A stretch of DNA of 64,000 bases from Paenibacillus mesophilus (GCF_005938385.1 NZ_VCRA01000003.1:186001-250000), one strand, 5' to 3'; numbered from the stretch's first letter, positions 1-9,997 are shown. Notes: generated by a model not told the origin, from the letters alone. Numbers and translations: made by a program.

Positions 1-250
1 GACCGAATATCGATGCAAGGATCGGCGCGCCCCGTATCCCCCAATCGAAAAAATCGGCGAACGTCCAGAACAGCACTCCCGCTACCATGGCTGCTTCAAA
101 AACGTGTACGCGATCGAAAGTCCGCGTCATCTGCGCGAGCCGGGGCACGATATCGAGTACGATCAGGAAGGAAACCATTCCGCCTCCGACCGCCAGTCCC
201 CCCGATAATCCGATCAAAATAGCCGCAATATTTCCCCATACCAAGCTCAT
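1..250 (-). CDS. spoVAB: Stage V sporulation protein AB, partial (runs off the left edge)
   Basis: SpoVAB is a small membrane protein of the SpoVA system, which moves dipicolinic acid into the forespore. About 83 N-terminal codons are visible, beginning MSLVWGNIAAILIGLSGG, a hydrophobic glycine-rich segment, followed by a second one around residues 50-65. The ATG (248-250) overlaps the stop of spoVAA in an ATGA arrangement, so the two are translationally coupled. The rest of the gene lies outside the window. The identification rests on this sequence plus its place directly after spoVAA; confidence is good although the protein is incomplete. Confidence 0.85.
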   Translation of the reverse strand, partial: MSLVWGNIAAILIGLSGGLAVGGGMVSFLIVLDIVPRLAQMTRTFDRVHVFEAAMVAGVLFWTFADFFDWGIRGAPILASIFG

Positions 251-930
251 GCCGAACCTCCGGCGTTCCGGTCCGGGCGATCCGGTTCGCCTGCCGGCGG
301 CTCGGCCGGAGCGGAGTGAAGCATCTTCTTGTATTCCTCGGTAATGACGTAATGGTTTAGGCTTTCCTGATAAGAAAACATTTCGACCTCGAGCGGACTC
401 GGCTCCTCGCTGAACCGTTTTTTGAACAATTGGTTGAAGAAAATGACCATCCCCGCGCCGAGCCCGATCGAATACGGGATTTGCAGCCAGTAAGGATGTT
501 CCGACCGTCTTCCCGTTATCATTTCATAAATGCGCTGATGCACCTCCATCATGCTGACGTCTTCGTGAAAATTCATAATGGCGAGTCCGGAGCCGACGAA
601 CAGCAGCACCCAGACGACAGCCAGAGCAATCCGGTTCGGCGGCTTCGGCTTCGTCTGCACGTCGACGAGCACATGCGGCTCCCCGAAATAATCCACTTTT
701 AGCTGCGGGTACACCCGCCGAATCGTTTTGACGATGTGCATCATATCGATCAAGACGATATTGCCGTCCATTTCCGACGGTTTGAATAACGGCAAATCAA
801 GCAGCGTGCGCTCCATCTCCGGTTCGGCGAGCAGTTGGGCGACACAGCCCAGCGTTATCGATTGCCCCGGTGCGATAGAAGCCCGCTTGCGAAGTCGGAT
901 ATACAATGTCGGAGTGAAAGTGCGTTCCAT
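247..930 (-). CDS. spoVAA: Stage V sporulation protein AA
   Basis: This 227-residue protein matches SpoVAA, a component of the forespore dipicolinate transport machinery. It has a soluble N-terminal part (about residues 1-95) and two hydrophobic segments, near residues 103-118 and 147-165, separated by a loop. The ATG is preceded by AAGGGAGTG. It follows sigF after a hairpin terminator (1024-1061), as in B. subtilis, where spoVA lies downstream of spoIIA and is transcribed in the forespore under sigma-G. Its stop overlaps the spoVAB start by four bases. The proline- and glycine-rich C-terminal tail after residue 205 looks disordered. Confidence 0.9.
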   Translation of the reverse strand: MERTFTPTLYIRLRKRASIAPGQSITLGCVAQLLAEPEMERTLLDLPLFKPSEMDGNIVLIDMMHIVKTIRRVYPQLKVDYFGEPHVLVDVQTKPKPPNRIALAVVWVLLFVGSGLAIMNFHEDVSMMEVHQRIYEMITGRRSEHPYWLQIPYSIGLGAGMVIFFNQLFKKRFSEEPSPLEVEMFSYQESLNHYVITEEYKKMLHSAPAEPPAGEPDRPDRNAGGSA

Positions 931-1023
931 CGAATCACTCCCTTTCCTTCATCATCTTTCCTTTAGTATGCGGAGCGTGGAAACGCGATAAACGATCTAT
1001 TTTTTGGCAGCGGACGCAACGGC

Positions 1024-1061
1024 AAAAAACCGCCTCCGGCCTCTTAAGGCTGAAAGCGGTT
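1024..1061 (-). terminator. Intrinsic terminator after sigF
   Basis: Read on the minus strand, AACCGC...GCGGTT arms enclose an inner GGCC-rich stem and are followed by a run of six T. It lies between the sigF stop and the spoVAA start, so it should separate early sporulation transcription of spoIIA-sigF from the later spoVA genes. Confidence 0.8.
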
Positions 1062-1078
1062 TTGCGTTATTTTCGAAC

Positions 1079-1834
1079 TCACTGCGCGATCTGCTCACGG
1101 ATCGACTGCAAAATTTTCTTCTCCAGCCGGGATACCTGCACCTGCGAGATGCCGAGCCGGCTGGCCACCTCGGACTGCGTCTGGTCCCGGAAATAGCGAA
1201 GGTAGACGATCAGCCGCTCCCTCTCCGACAGCGTACCGATCGCTTCGTTCAGCGCAAGCTTGTCGAACCATTTCTCCTGTCCTTCGTCGGCGATTTGATC
1301 CATCAGGGTTATCGGGTCCCCGTCGTTCTCGAATACGGTTTCGTGGATCGAGGATGGCGGCTTGTTCGCTTCCTGCGCGAATACGACGTCCTCCGGCGTG
1401 ATGCCCAAATCATCGGCGACTTCCTTGATCGTAGGCATTCTGCCGAGTCTTTTGGACAGCTCATCCTTCTTCTTCCTCACCTTGTTAGCCAGCTCCTTGA
1501 GCGAACGGCTTACCTTTACCGTACCGTCATCCCGCAGAAACCGCTGGATTTCGCCGATAATCATCGGTACCGCGTAGGTGGAGAACTTCACATCGTAGGA
1601 TAAATCGAACTTGTCGACCGATTTCAGCAGTCCGATGCATCCGATCTGAAACAAATCTTCCGGCTCGTAGCCGCGGTTCAAAAAACGCTGAACGACCGAC
1701 CATACGAGGCGGATGTTGCAATTCACGAGCGTTTCCCGCGCGACCGTATCCCCGGACTGGCTCAGGGCGATGAGCCGTTTCACTTCCGTATCGTCCAGGT
1801 ACGTATGAGAGGCATGTTTCAAATCGACATCCAT
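1079..1834 (-). CDS. sigF: RNA polymerase sporulation sigma factor SigF
   Basis: This 251-residue protein is the forespore-specific sigma-F. Region 2 (about residues 40-105) contains the core-binding and -10 recognition motifs (EDLFQIGCIGLLKSVDKFD, FSTYAVPMIIGEI). Region 4 at the C-terminus ends in a helix-turn-helix (QSEVASRLGISQVQVSRLEKK). It is the third gene of spoIIAA-spoIIAB-sigF, with 12 bases between the spoIIAB stop and its ATG. The ribosome site is weak (GGGG only), which suggests translation depends on coupling to spoIIAB. Known biology: SpoIIAB holds sigma-F inactive until dephosphorylated SpoIIAA releases it in the forespore. Confidence 0.96.
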   Translation of the reverse strand: MDVDLKHASHTYLDDTEVKRLIALSQSGDTVARETLVNCNIRLVWSVVQRFLNRGYEPEDLFQIGCIGLLKSVDKFDLSYDVKFSTYAVPMIIGEIQRFLRDDGTVKVSRSLKELANKVRKKKDELSKRLGRMPTIKEVADDLGITPEDVVFAQEANKPPSSIHETVFENDGDPITLMDQIADEGQEKWFDKLALNEAIGTLSERERLIVYLRYFRDQTQSEVASRLGISQVQVSRLEKKILQSIREQIAQ

Positions 1835-1846
1835 ATCGCAAAACCC

Positions 1847-2293
1847 CTAGTTATACAGCGCTTTTTTTGATTCGATTTGCTTGACCATGACGACCTTCGT
1901 CCCATGCCCCGGCTGGGAAACGATGTCCACTTCGTCCATGAAATTCTCGATAATCGTGAAGCCCATGCCGGATCGCTCCAATTCCGGCTTCGATGTATAC
2001 AGCGGCTGGCGGGCCAGCTCCAAATCCTCGATGCCTTTGCCTTTGTCTTCGACGGTTAGCGTAAAACGGTCGCCTTCGATGATCGCGGTAATCTCGATTT
2101 CTTCGTCCGGCGAATTGTCGTATCCATGAATGATGGCGTTCGTTACCGCTTCGGATACGACGGTTTTGATATCGGTCAGCTCCTCCATCGTAGGATCGAG
2201 CTGAGAGACGAACGCGGCGACGGTAACACGGGCGAACGATTCGTTCTCGGACAAGCTGGCGAAGCGCAGCTGCATGCGATTGGTCCGGCTCAT
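1847..2293 (-). CDS. spoIIAB: Anti-sigma F factor / serine kinase
   Basis: This GHKL-fold kinase binds sigma-F and phosphorylates SpoIIAA. The 148-residue frame has the N box ([14 protein letters not shown]), the G1 box (VEDKGKGI) and a G2-like box ([12 protein letters not shown]). The open frame extends further upstream, but [11 protein letters not shown] at 2293 is the right start because it overlaps the spoIIAA stop as ATGA and matches the family N-terminus. Coupling to spoIIAA suits a partner-switching pair needed in balanced amounts. Confidence 0.96.
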   Translation of the reverse strand: MSRTNRMQLRFASLSENESFARVTVAAFVSQLDPTMEELTDIKTVVSEAVTNAIIHGYDNSPDEEIEITAIIEGDRFTLTVEDKGKGIEDLELARQPLYTSKPELERSGMGFTIIENFMDEVDIVSQPGHGTKVVMVKQIESKKALYN

Positions 2294-2643
2294 GACACCA
2301 CCTCCAGGCTCGATAAGGCAAGTCTTTCGTTTTCTTGAATCGTCAAAATTTTGAACAATCCGGACATCTCGAACAACCGGTATACCGCCGGATTGACGTC
2401 GCAAACGACCAATTTGCCGCCTCTGGCCGTAATCAGCTTGTAACGGCCCAGAATGACCCCGAGTCCCGAACTGTCCATGAAACTCAAATCTTTCATGCTG
2501 AGCACGACGTGATTGACATCGCCTCTCAAAATCGCCTCTTCCATCTTCACCTTCACCGTCTCGGCGGTATGATGGTCGAGTTCTCCCTTCAATCGGACGA
2601 TCAACGTTCTGCGATGATGCTCCAATTCGATGTGCAAACTCAA
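2290..2643 (-). CDS. spoIIAA: Anti-sigma F factor antagonist (STAS domain)
   Basis: This 117-residue STAS protein releases sigma-F from SpoIIAB when unphosphorylated. The phosphorylation site lies in [11 protein letters not shown]; with the start used here the expected phosphoserine is Ser58, as in B. subtilis. I chose the TTG at 2643 because it lies six bases after GGAAGTGAG and gives the usual N-terminus (M-S-L-H-I-E); the open frame reaches 2715 but with no ribosome site there. It is the first gene of the spoIIA operon, and a sigma-H-like promoter lies just upstream (2676-2705). Confidence 0.94.
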   Translation of the reverse strand: MSLHIELEHHRRTLIVRLKGELDHHTAETVKVKMEEAILRGDVNHVVLSMKDLSFMDSSGLGVILGRYKLITARGGKLVVCDVNPAVYRLFEMSGLFKILTIQENERLALSSLEVVS

Positions 2644-2675
2644 GGCAGGCTCACTTCCTTTCGCGTTGTGACTAT

Positions 2676-2705
2676 GATTTCTACGAAATGGACGGATATT
2701 CCTGC
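2676..2705 (-). promoter_or_regulatory. Candidate sigma-H promoter of the spoIIA operon
   Basis: On the minus strand GCAGGAATA (2697-2705) fits the sigma-H -35 consensus RNAGGAWWW. After 12 bases GTAGAAATC (2676-2684) fits the -10 consensus RNNGAATWW at 7 of 9 positions. A partial 0A-box-like TTGTCGC lies just upstream (about 2711-2717). Known biology: spoIIA in B. subtilis is sigma-H dependent and Spo0A~P activated. The assignment is by eye. Confidence 0.6.
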
Positions 2706-2815
2706 AAGGCGACAAAACTAGAAGAAAACTGCTATAAATAGTACGCAGACGATATAATTCAACAACTTATGCCCGGATTCGCGAGAATTCGCCATTTGCC
2801 TCCTCGATAAGGGTA

Positions 2816-2844
2816 TTCCCGGACTCCAGTACGGTGTCCGGGAA
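2816..2844 (-). terminator. Perfect inverted repeat between dacF and spoIIAA
   Basis: TTCCCGGAC (2816-2824) and GTCCGGGAA (2836-2844) form a perfect 9-bp stem with an 11-base loop just downstream of dacF. No T run follows on either strand, so it may be a weak terminator or processing site that allows readthrough into spoIIA. In B. subtilis late dacF transcription is known to read into spoIIA. Confidence 0.45.
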
Positions 2845-2859
2845 CGATGGCGCCAATCA

Positions 2860-4053
2860 TCAGTCGGCCATGAACAGCTTCAGCGAAGTCCGTTTCAACA
2901 ATTTCCACCAGCCCGCCTTCTTCACCTCGACCGGCGATTCGACCGGGAATTCGGAGATGACCTGATCGCCTTTGTACACGACCAGCTTTCCGAGAGGCTG
3001 TCCGTAGGCGATCGGCGCCTTCAGCTCGGGCAGCAGCTGGAGCTCGTGGCGGATGTCCGCTCCGGCGTCGCCTTTTTTCATCAGAACGCTGTATTGGTGC
3101 TTGGCGGTCAGCTCGATTTTGGGCTGCTCTCCCTTCTCTACCCGGACCGTCCCGATCACGTCGCCCGTTTTGAAGATCGGATGGCTTGTATATTGGGAGA
3201 ACGCATAGTCGAACATTTTCGTTACTTCGGCATTGCGGGTTTTCGTGTTCGGTTCGCCCAAGACGACGGCCACGACACGGAAATTGTCGCGTTTGGCGGT
3301 AGCCGACAGGCAGAACTTCGCTTCGCTCGTATAGCCCGTCTTCAAGCCGTCCGCACCGGAATAAAACCGTACCAGCTTGTTCGTATTGACGAGCCAAAAC
3401 GGCTTCTCCGAGTCTTTGCGCAAATAGTCTTGGTACAATCCGGTATATTTCGTAATCTCCTCATGCTTCAACAGCTCGCGGGACATGAGGGCGATATCGT
3501 AAGAGGAAGTATAATGGTTGTCGGCCGGCAGCCCGTTGACGTTGACGAAATGGGTGTTCGCCATGCCCAGCTGCTTCGCCTTCGCGTTCATCATTCCTAC
3601 GAACGCTTCTTCCGTTCCGCCGATTTTCTCGGCCATTGCTACGGACGCGTCGTTGCCGGAAGCCATCGCGATCCCTTTCAGCATTTCTTCGACCGTCATT
3701 TCTTCGCCGGGTTCCAGAAAAATTTGCGACCCGCCCATCGAAGCGGCATACTCGCTTGTCCGAACCTTTTCATCCAGCTTGATTTTGCCTTGATCGAGAG
3801 CTTCCATGATCAACACCATCGTCATAATTTTCGTGATGCTGGCGGGAGGCAGCTTCTGATCCCGGTTTTTCTCGAACAAGACCGTGCCGGTATCGGCATC
3901 CAGCAATACCGCGGAGCTGGCATTCGGAGCCAGATCGACTTGCGGAGCGGCTTCCTTCGCTTTCTCCGTTTTGTCGTCCGCATAGGCCGCGGGCATAACA
4001 AGCGCCATAGCCAGCATCGCACACGCGAACCGCGCAAATCCTCGTTTGAACAT
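2860..4053 (-). CDS. dacF: D-alanyl-D-alanine carboxypeptidase, DacF type
   Basis: This 397-residue penicillin-binding protein trims pentapeptide stems of peptidoglycan. It has a signal peptide (cleavage probably after AYA at residue 25), the SxxK active site S72-I-T-K75, the SGN motif at 132-134 and the KTG triad at 238-240. After about residue 290 comes the C-terminal domain typical of PBP5 relatives, ending in a basic amphipathic helix (WWKLLKRTSLKLF) that probably binds the membrane. The frame continues upstream into the hairpin array, but the ATG at 4053 has AGGAGGGG before it and a proper signal sequence. Its place before spoIIAA matches B. subtilis dacF, which acts on the spore cortex. 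Confidence 0.93.
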   Translation of the reverse strand: MFKRGFARFACAMLAMALVMPAAYADDKTEKAKEAAPQVDLAPNASSAVLLDADTGTVLFEKNRDQKLPPASITKIMTMVLIMEALDQGKIKLDEKVRTSEYAASMGGSQIFLEPGEEMTVEEMLKGIAMASGNDASVAMAEKIGGTEEAFVGMMNAKAKQLGMANTHFVNVNGLPADNHYTSSYDIALMSRELLKHEEITKYTGLYQDYLRKDSEKPFWLVNTNKLVRFYSGADGLKTGYTSEAKFCLSATAKRDNFRVVAVVLGEPNTKTRNAEVTKMFDYAFSQYTSHPIFKTGDVIGTVRVEKGEQPKIELTAKHQYSVLMKKGDAGADIRHELQLLPELKAPIAYGQPLGKLVVYKGDQVISEFPVESPVEVKKAGWWKLLKRTSLKLFMAD

Positions 4054-4155
4054 TAGATTGAACCCCTCCTGATCCGTCGTTGAAACGTGTTCCATTCGAT
4101 TTCGCTGCAAAGATGGAATCGCTTCTAACCAGTGTTGGCATAAACGGGCCAAAAT

Positions 4156-4308
4156 AAACCGAGGATAGCCCGGTTTTTTGGCACAATGGAGCAAATTAAA
4201 CCGGGAATAGCCCGGTTTTTGGCACAATGGAGCAAATTAAACCGGGGATAGCCCGGTTTTTTGCTCCTCGGGCCAAATTAAACCGAGGATAGTCCGGTTT
4301 TTTGGGGG
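4156..4308. repeat. Four-copy tandem array of terminator-like hairpins (about 41-bp unit)
   Basis: Four hairpins of 21 bases start at 4156, 4198, 4239 and 4280. The best is AAACCGGG-GATAG-CCCGGTTT, a perfect 8-bp stem; the others carry one or two changes. Each is followed on the plus strand by five to seven T and a spacer resembling GGCACAATGGAGCAAATT. The spacers between copies 1-3 are nearly identical and the last is different. The array lies in the gap between fni and dacF. Read on the plus strand each unit looks like an intrinsic terminator facing against both neighbours. Confidence 0.85.
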
Positions 4309-4373
4309 GAGTTTACTAGATTGTCACAGCCGGCGATACCGTCTTTATACTTCCCAATCTATTATTCCATTCA

Positions 4374-4407
4374 ACGAAAAAAAGCTTGATCGCTCAAGCT
4401 TTTTTAC
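4374..4407 (-). terminator. Intrinsic terminator between dacF and fni
   Basis: AAAAAGCTTGA-TCGC-TCAAGCTTTTTT is an 11-bp perfect stem with a 4-base loop, with A and T runs on its two sides, so it can work in both directions. It is upstream of fni's stop in sequence coordinates and follows fni on the minus strand. Confidence 0.85.
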
Positions 4408-4416
4408 TAGGGTCCC

Positions 4417-5451
4417 CTACATATATTCAGCCACCCGGACCAAACGCGGCGTTCCGCGCAGCTCGCCCAGATCGGCGGCGCCGATGCCGAACATGGCCGC
4501 TCGCAGCTCGAACTCGATCCGCTCGAGCGCCTGCGATGCCGCCTCGGCGCTGTCGACGGCGGCACCGAGCAGCGAGCGGCCGAAGCCGGCGATGTCCGCG
4601 CCGAGCGCTAGCGCCTTGGCCGCGTCCACGCCGCTCGACAGTCCGCCGCTCGCGATGAGCGGACAGTCCGGTGCGGCCGCTTTGGCCTCGACAACGCACT
4701 GCGCCGTCGGAATTCCCCAATCGGCGAACGCTTCGGCCGCCAGCCGCCGGATCGGATCCGTCGTGCGGAATTTCTCCACTTGACTCCACGAGGTGCCTCC
4801 CGCACCGGCTACATCAACAAACGAAACGCCCGCCTCCACGAGCAGTCTCGCCGTCTCGCCGTCAATTCCCCAGCCGACTTCCTTCACGCCGATCGGGATC
4901 GGCAGCGCCGAGCACAACTGTTCGATTCGCCGGAGCAAGCCTTTGAAGTTGGTGTCGCCCTCCGGCTGAAACAGCTCCTGCATCCCGTTCACATGAAGCA
5001 CGAGCCCGTCGGCTTCCGCCAGCTCGACCGCACGGCGGCATTCGTCCGCTCCATAACCGTAATTCAGCTGCACCGCACCAATATTCGCGATAATCGGTAT
5101 TGTCGGAGCAGCCTCTCTGACGCGGAACGTCTGCGCCAGCTCCGGGCGCTCCAACGCCGCGCGAACCGATCCGACTCCCATCGCCCAGCCCCGCCGTTCG
5201 GCCGCTTCGGCCAAATTGCGATTAATTCGATGCGCTTCTTCCGTTCCTCCGGTCATCGAGCTGATTAATAGCGGGACCCGCATCTCTCTGCCCAGCCAAT
5301 GCTCGGACGTATCGATTTCGGCGAAATCGATTTCGGGCAGCGCCCGATGCCGGAACCGGTATTGCCCAAAGCCGGCCCCTCCCGTCCTGCTGCCGACTTC
5401 CTCCTCCAAACAGATCCGGATATGCTCGGTCTTACGTCGTTCCGTACTCAT
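4417..5451 (-). CDS. fni: Type 2 isopentenyl-diphosphate delta-isomerase
   Basis: This 344-residue FMN enzyme interconverts isopentenyl and dimethylallyl diphosphate. Family motifs visible are RKTEHIRICLEE near the N-terminus, LLISSMTGGT, IIANIGAVQL, LVLHVNGMQELFQPEGD, VKEVGWGI, FVDVAGAGGTSW and LIASGGLSSGVDAAKALALGAD, the last being the phosphate-binding part of the barrel. The start is the ATG at 5451, after AAGGGGGAG. Together with dxs and ispA elsewhere in the window it indicates a non-mevalonate isoprenoid route with a type 2 isomerase. It sits between dacF and the nucleoside genes, and does not seem co-functional with either. Confidence 0.93.
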   Translation of the reverse strand: MSTERRKTEHIRICLEEEVGSRTGGAGFGQYRFRHRALPEIDFAEIDTSEHWLGREMRVPLLISSMTGGTEEAHRINRNLAEAAERRGWAMGVGSVRAALERPELAQTFRVREAAPTIPIIANIGAVQLNYGYGADECRRAVELAEADGLVLHVNGMQELFQPEGDTNFKGLLRRIEQLCSALPIPIGVKEVGWGIDGETARLLVEAGVSFVDVAGAGGTSWSQVEKFRTTDPIRRLAAEAFADWGIPTAQCVVEAKAAAPDCPLIASGGLSSGVDAAKALALGADIAGFGRSLLGAAVDSAEAASQALERIEFELRAAMFGIGAADLGELRGTPRLVRVAEYM

Positions 5452-5573
5452 AATGGCTCCCCCTTGTATTTCCGAATCCCTTTGTCCTTCTCTCACATGT
5501 TCGACAATGCCCATCGTGCACTCCTGCCGCTCCGCCTTTGTTTGTGACAATATTCGCAGGATGCTCAAGCTCC

Positions 5574-5616
5574 GAAAAAAAGAGACCGTCCCTGCGGCTC
5601 CAGGAACAGTCTTTTA
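5574..5616 (-). terminator. Intrinsic terminator after pdp
   Basis: On the minus strand AAGACTGTTCC pairs with GGGACGGTCTCTT around a loop and is followed by a run of seven T. It lies just after the pdp stop and before fni. Confidence 0.75.
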
Positions 5617-5623
5617 TCGAATA

Positions 5624-6925
<1,302 letters not shown>

Positions 6926-6967
6926 GTCCGCTTCCTCCTTTACACGGCTGTCCCGTTCCCGGACCGC

Positions 6968-7819
6968 TTATTCGCTCACTTCGCGAACGAACGTTTTGAC
7001 GAGCGCGGCGAACTTCGGCTTCGTCCGGTTCGCCACCTCCATCACCTGCTCGTGGGACAGCGGCTCAAGCTCCTCACCGATAGCCATATCGGTAATGCAC
7101 GATATACCGAGTACCTTCAATCCGCAGTGGCGTGCGGCTATCACCTCGGCGACGGTCGACATCCCGACCGCGTCTCCGCCTAGTCTGGCGAGCATAGTAA
7201 GCTCGGACGGCGTCATGTACGACGGGCCGCTTATGCCGCAATATACCCCTTCCTGCAGCTCCAGCGCGTTGCCGTCATCGCCTCGGATTTGGCTTGATAT
7301 CCGGTGGGCGAGCTCCCTGTACGACTTGTCGTACGCTTCGGACATGTCCGGAAAACGAGGACCGAGCTCCGCATCGTTTTTGCCGATTAGCGGGTGATCC
7401 CCGGTCATATTCAAATGGTCGCAGATCAGCATCAGATCGCCCGGACGGAAAGCACGGTTCATCCCTCCCGCGGCGTTCGTCACGACTACGGTTTCCACGC
7501 CGAGCTTGCGCATCACATAGATCGGCGCAACTACCGTGCGCATCGGATAACCCTCATAATAATGGAATCGTCCCTGCATGACGATGACCGGCTTCCCTTC
7601 GAGCTTGCCGATCACGAATCTTCCCGCATGACCTTCCACCGTTGAAACCGGGAAGTAGGGGATATGGCCGAAATCGATCCTAACCGCATCTTCTACTTCA
7701 TCCGCCAAATCGCCGAGACCCGAGCCGAGCACGAGCCCGATTGTAGGAAGGGGGCCGCCGATCCGGGAGCGGATGAACCCGGCCGCTTGATTGATTTGTT
7801 CCACATACGACAATTCCAT
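6968..7819 (-). CDS. Purine nucleoside phosphorylase (copy 1)
   Basis: This 283-residue protein belongs to the trimeric purine nucleoside phosphorylase family (PunA/PupG). It cleaves purine nucleosides to base and sugar 1-phosphate. Motifs: GLVLGSGLGDLAD phosphate loop, STVEGHAGRFVIG, MQGRFHYYEGY, VVTNAAGGMN and the purine-site stretch GVYCGISGPSYMTPSE. The start (7819) follows AGGAGG. It is 58 bases downstream of a second, clearly related copy. Copy 1 carries an insertion after ISSQI (GDDGNALE region) and an acidic C-terminus. The pair may divide guanosine/inosine or ribo/deoxyribo substrates; the sequence does not show which. Confidence 0.92.
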   Translation of the reverse strand: MELSYVEQINQAAGFIRSRIGGPLPTIGLVLGSGLGDLADEVEDAVRIDFGHIPYFPVSTVEGHAGRFVIGKLEGKPVIVMQGRFHYYEGYPMRTVVAPIYVMRKLGVETVVVTNAAGGMNRAFRPGDLMLICDHLNMTGDHPLIGKNDAELGPRFPDMSEAYDKSYRELAHRISSQIRGDDGNALELQEGVYCGISGPSYMTPSELTMLARLGGDAVGMSTVAEVIAARHCGLKVLGISCITDMAIGEELEPLSHEQVMEVANRTKPKFAALVKTFVREVSE

Positions 7820-7877
7820 GAAGTATAACCTCCTGCGCCTATAATCTTTCAATGAACCTGCTTCGCGCTACATCCGC

Positions 7878-8705
7878 TTACAGCTTCGGGATAATGGCGG
7901 AAACTAAGCCGAGGAAGCTTTCTTTCACCCGGTCGGCGGTTTCCATGACCTCCGCATGGGATAGATGCGCATCCAGAATACCTGCGGCCATGTTCGTGAT
8001 ACACGAGATGCCGAGCACGTCGATGCCGGCATGCCGCGCGGCGATTACTTCGGGTACGGTCGACATGCCGACCGCGTCGGCGCCGATCGTGCGCAGCATG
8101 CGAATTTCCGCCGGCGTCTCATAGCTGGGTCCGAGCAATCCGGCATATACCCCTTCCTGCAGCTCCAAGCCGAGCTCGGCCGCAGCCTCGCGTGCCGTCG
8201 ACCGCAGCTTGGCGCTGTAAGCCTCGGACATGTCGGGAAAGCGGACTCCGAGCGCATTCTCGTTGCGTCCGATTAACGGATTACGGAACATGAAATTGAT
8301 ATGATCGCGAATGAGCATCAGCTGCCCGGGAGCAAAGGAAGTGTTAATGCCGCCGGCGGCATTCGTAACGAGCAGCGATTTGACGCCGAGAGCTTTCATG
8401 ACGCGCACCGGAAAAGAGACGGTCGCCACGTCGTAGCCTTCATACAAATGAAACCGCCCCTTCATCAGAACGGCTTTTTTTCCGTTGATCAATCCGACGA
8501 GCAATTCGCCCGCATGTCCTTCCACGGTGGACAGCGGAAAATGCGGAATTTCTTCGTAATGAATAACCGTTACGTCTTCCATCGCGTCAGCCAGCACGCC
8601 TAGCCCCGAACCGAGAATAAGTCCGACCTCGGGGGAGTACGGTATTTCGTCCTCGATAAACCGCACGGCTTCCGATATACGTTGTTCCATCGTTAATTCG
8701 CTCAT
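7878..8705 (-). CDS. Purine nucleoside phosphorylase (copy 2)
   Basis: This 275-residue paralogue of the neighbouring gene has the same family motifs: GLILGSGLGVLAD, STVEGHAGELLVG, MKGRFHLYEGY, LVTNAAGGIN and GVYAGLLGPSYETPAE. By position directly after deoB it corresponds to B. subtilis pupG (punA), so copy 1 is the extra one. GPSYETPAE is the more usual form of the purine-site motif; copy 1 has MTPSE here. The ATG at 8705 follows GGGAGG, 16 bases after the deoB stop. The long upstream frame to 8918 is only read-through of the deoB antisense. Confidence 0.93.
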   Translation of the reverse strand: MSELTMEQRISEAVRFIEDEIPYSPEVGLILGSGLGVLADAMEDVTVIHYEEIPHFPLSTVEGHAGELLVGLINGKKAVLMKGRFHLYEGYDVATVSFPVRVMKALGVKSLLVTNAAGGINTSFAPGQLMLIRDHINFMFRNPLIGRNENALGVRFPDMSEAYSAKLRSTAREAAAELGLELQEGVYAGLLGPSYETPAEIRMLRTIGADAVGMSTVPEVIAARHAGIDVLGISCITNMAAGILDAHLSHAEVMETADRVKESFLGLVSAIIPKL

Positions 8706-8721
8706 GCAGCGCCTCCCGTAT

Positions 8722-9897
8722 TCATACAAGTTTAGGCAAGAAGCTCGTGCCGTGATCGGGTGCGGGCACACCGAAATTGTCGGCGACGGTAGCCCCCAAA
8801 TCGGCAAACGTCGCGCGAATGCCGAGCGAACCCGGCGTCCGGAAGCGCGGACTCCAGACGAGCAGCGGCACATACTCCCGCGTATGATCCGTTCCCGAAT
8901 GGACCGGGTCGTTACCATGATCGGCCGTCAAAATGAGCAGATCGTCGCTGCCGATATTGGCCATCATATCCGGCAGCCTTGCGTCGAATTCCATCAGCGC
9001 CCGGGCATAACCGATCGGGTCCCGTCTATGGCCGTACAACGAATCGAAATCGACCAGATTCGTAAACGCCAGTCCCCGGAACGGCTGCTCCAGCGCACGA
9101 ATCGTCTCTTCGATTCCATGGGCGTTGCTTTTCGTCGGCATAGCCGAGGTAACGCCTTCACCGGAGAAAATGTCGTTTATTTTGCCGATGGCGATGCAGT
9201 CGAACCCCGCTTCCTTCAGCCGGTTCATAACGGTCGGCTCGGGAGGCTTGACGGCGTAATCGTGCCGGTTCGGCGTCCGTTTAAACTCGCCGGGCTTCCT
9301 GCCTACATACGGGCGTGCGATCACCCGGCCGACGGCGTATTCGCCCATAGTCAGCCTGCGGGCGACCCGGCATGCCTCGTACAGCTCTTCCAGCGGGATG
9401 ACTTCCTCGTTAGCGGCGATTTGGAAGACGCTGTCCGCCGACGTATATACGATCCACGAGCCGGTCCGCAATTGCTCCTCGCCGAGCTCTTCGATAATTT
9501 CCGTTCCCGATGCGGGCTTGTTCCCGATGACGCTCCGGCCCGTCTCCCGCTCGAACATGCGGATGAGCGGCTCCGGAAATCCTTCCGGATAAGTCTGGAA
9601 CGGGATCGTCACCCGCAAGCCCATAAGCTCCCAATGGCCGGTCATCGTATCTTTGCCGACCGATACCTCGGTCATCTTCCCGTAATAGGCCGACGGGCGG
9701 ACGGCGGCATCAACAAGCCGCAAAGGAGCTATATTTCCAAGCCCCATCTTCTCCATATTCGGTAAAGAAAAAGAAGGAACCCGTTCGGAGATATGACCGA
9801 GCGTATGGGCGCCTTCGTCGCCAAATGCGGGGGCGTCGGGCTGCTCGCCGATGCCTACGCTGTCCAGTACGATTACCGCGATTCGCTGAAAAGTCAA
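8722..9897 (-). CDS. deoB: Phosphopentomutase
   Basis: This 391-residue alkaline-phosphatase-superfamily enzyme (deoB/drm) interconverts (deoxy)ribose 1- and 5-phosphate. Metal-site motifs are [15 protein letters not shown] at the N-terminus and [26 protein letters not shown] near the C-terminus; the phosphothreonine region is [14 protein letters not shown] chose the TTG at 9897 because GGAGGGAAC lies just before it and the family N-terminus begins there. It links the phosphorylases on both sides to pentose phosphate metabolism. A promoter with 17-bp spacing lies upstream (9953-9981). Confidence 0.94.
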   Translation of the reverse strand: MTFQRIAVIVLDSVGIGEQPDAPAFGDEGAHTLGHISERVPSFSLPNMEKMGLGNIAPLRLVDAAVRPSAYYGKMTEVSVGKDTMTGHWELMGLRVTIPFQTYPEGFPEPLIRMFERETGRSVIGNKPASGTEIIEELGEEQLRTGSWIVYTSADSVFQIAANEEVIPLEELYEACRVARRLTMGEYAVGRVIARPYVGRKPGEFKRTPNRHDYAVKPPEPTVMNRLKEAGFDCIAIGKINDIFSGEGVTSAMPTKSNAHGIEETIRALEQPFRGLAFTNLVDFDSLYGHRRDPIGYARALMEFDARLPDMMANIGSDDLLILTADHGNDPVHSGTDHTREYVPLLVWSPRFRTPGSLGIRATFADLGATVADNFGVPAPDHGTSFLPKLV

Positions 9898-9952
9898 ATG
9901 TAGTTCCCTCCGCTTTAACGAATAGTTTGCCGGCTGGTTGCGGTTTTCCAAT

Positions 9953-9981
9953 ATTATCTCATGACGCCGAATCGAATGCAA
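9953..9981 (-). promoter_or_regulatory. Candidate sigma-A promoter of the deoB operon
   Basis: On the minus strand TTGCAT (9976-9981) and GATAAT (9953-9958) are separated by exactly 17 bases, about 55 bases before the deoB start and after the xerD terminator. This supports deoB-pnp-pnp-pdp being its own transcription unit. Confidence 0.6.
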
Positions 9982-9997
9982 AAGAACCCTTGGCAAA

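Noticed and set aside
4156-4308. Regular repeats resembling a small CRISPR array
   Set aside because: The spacers are near-identical rather than unique, each repeat is a hairpin with a T run, and there are no cas genes.
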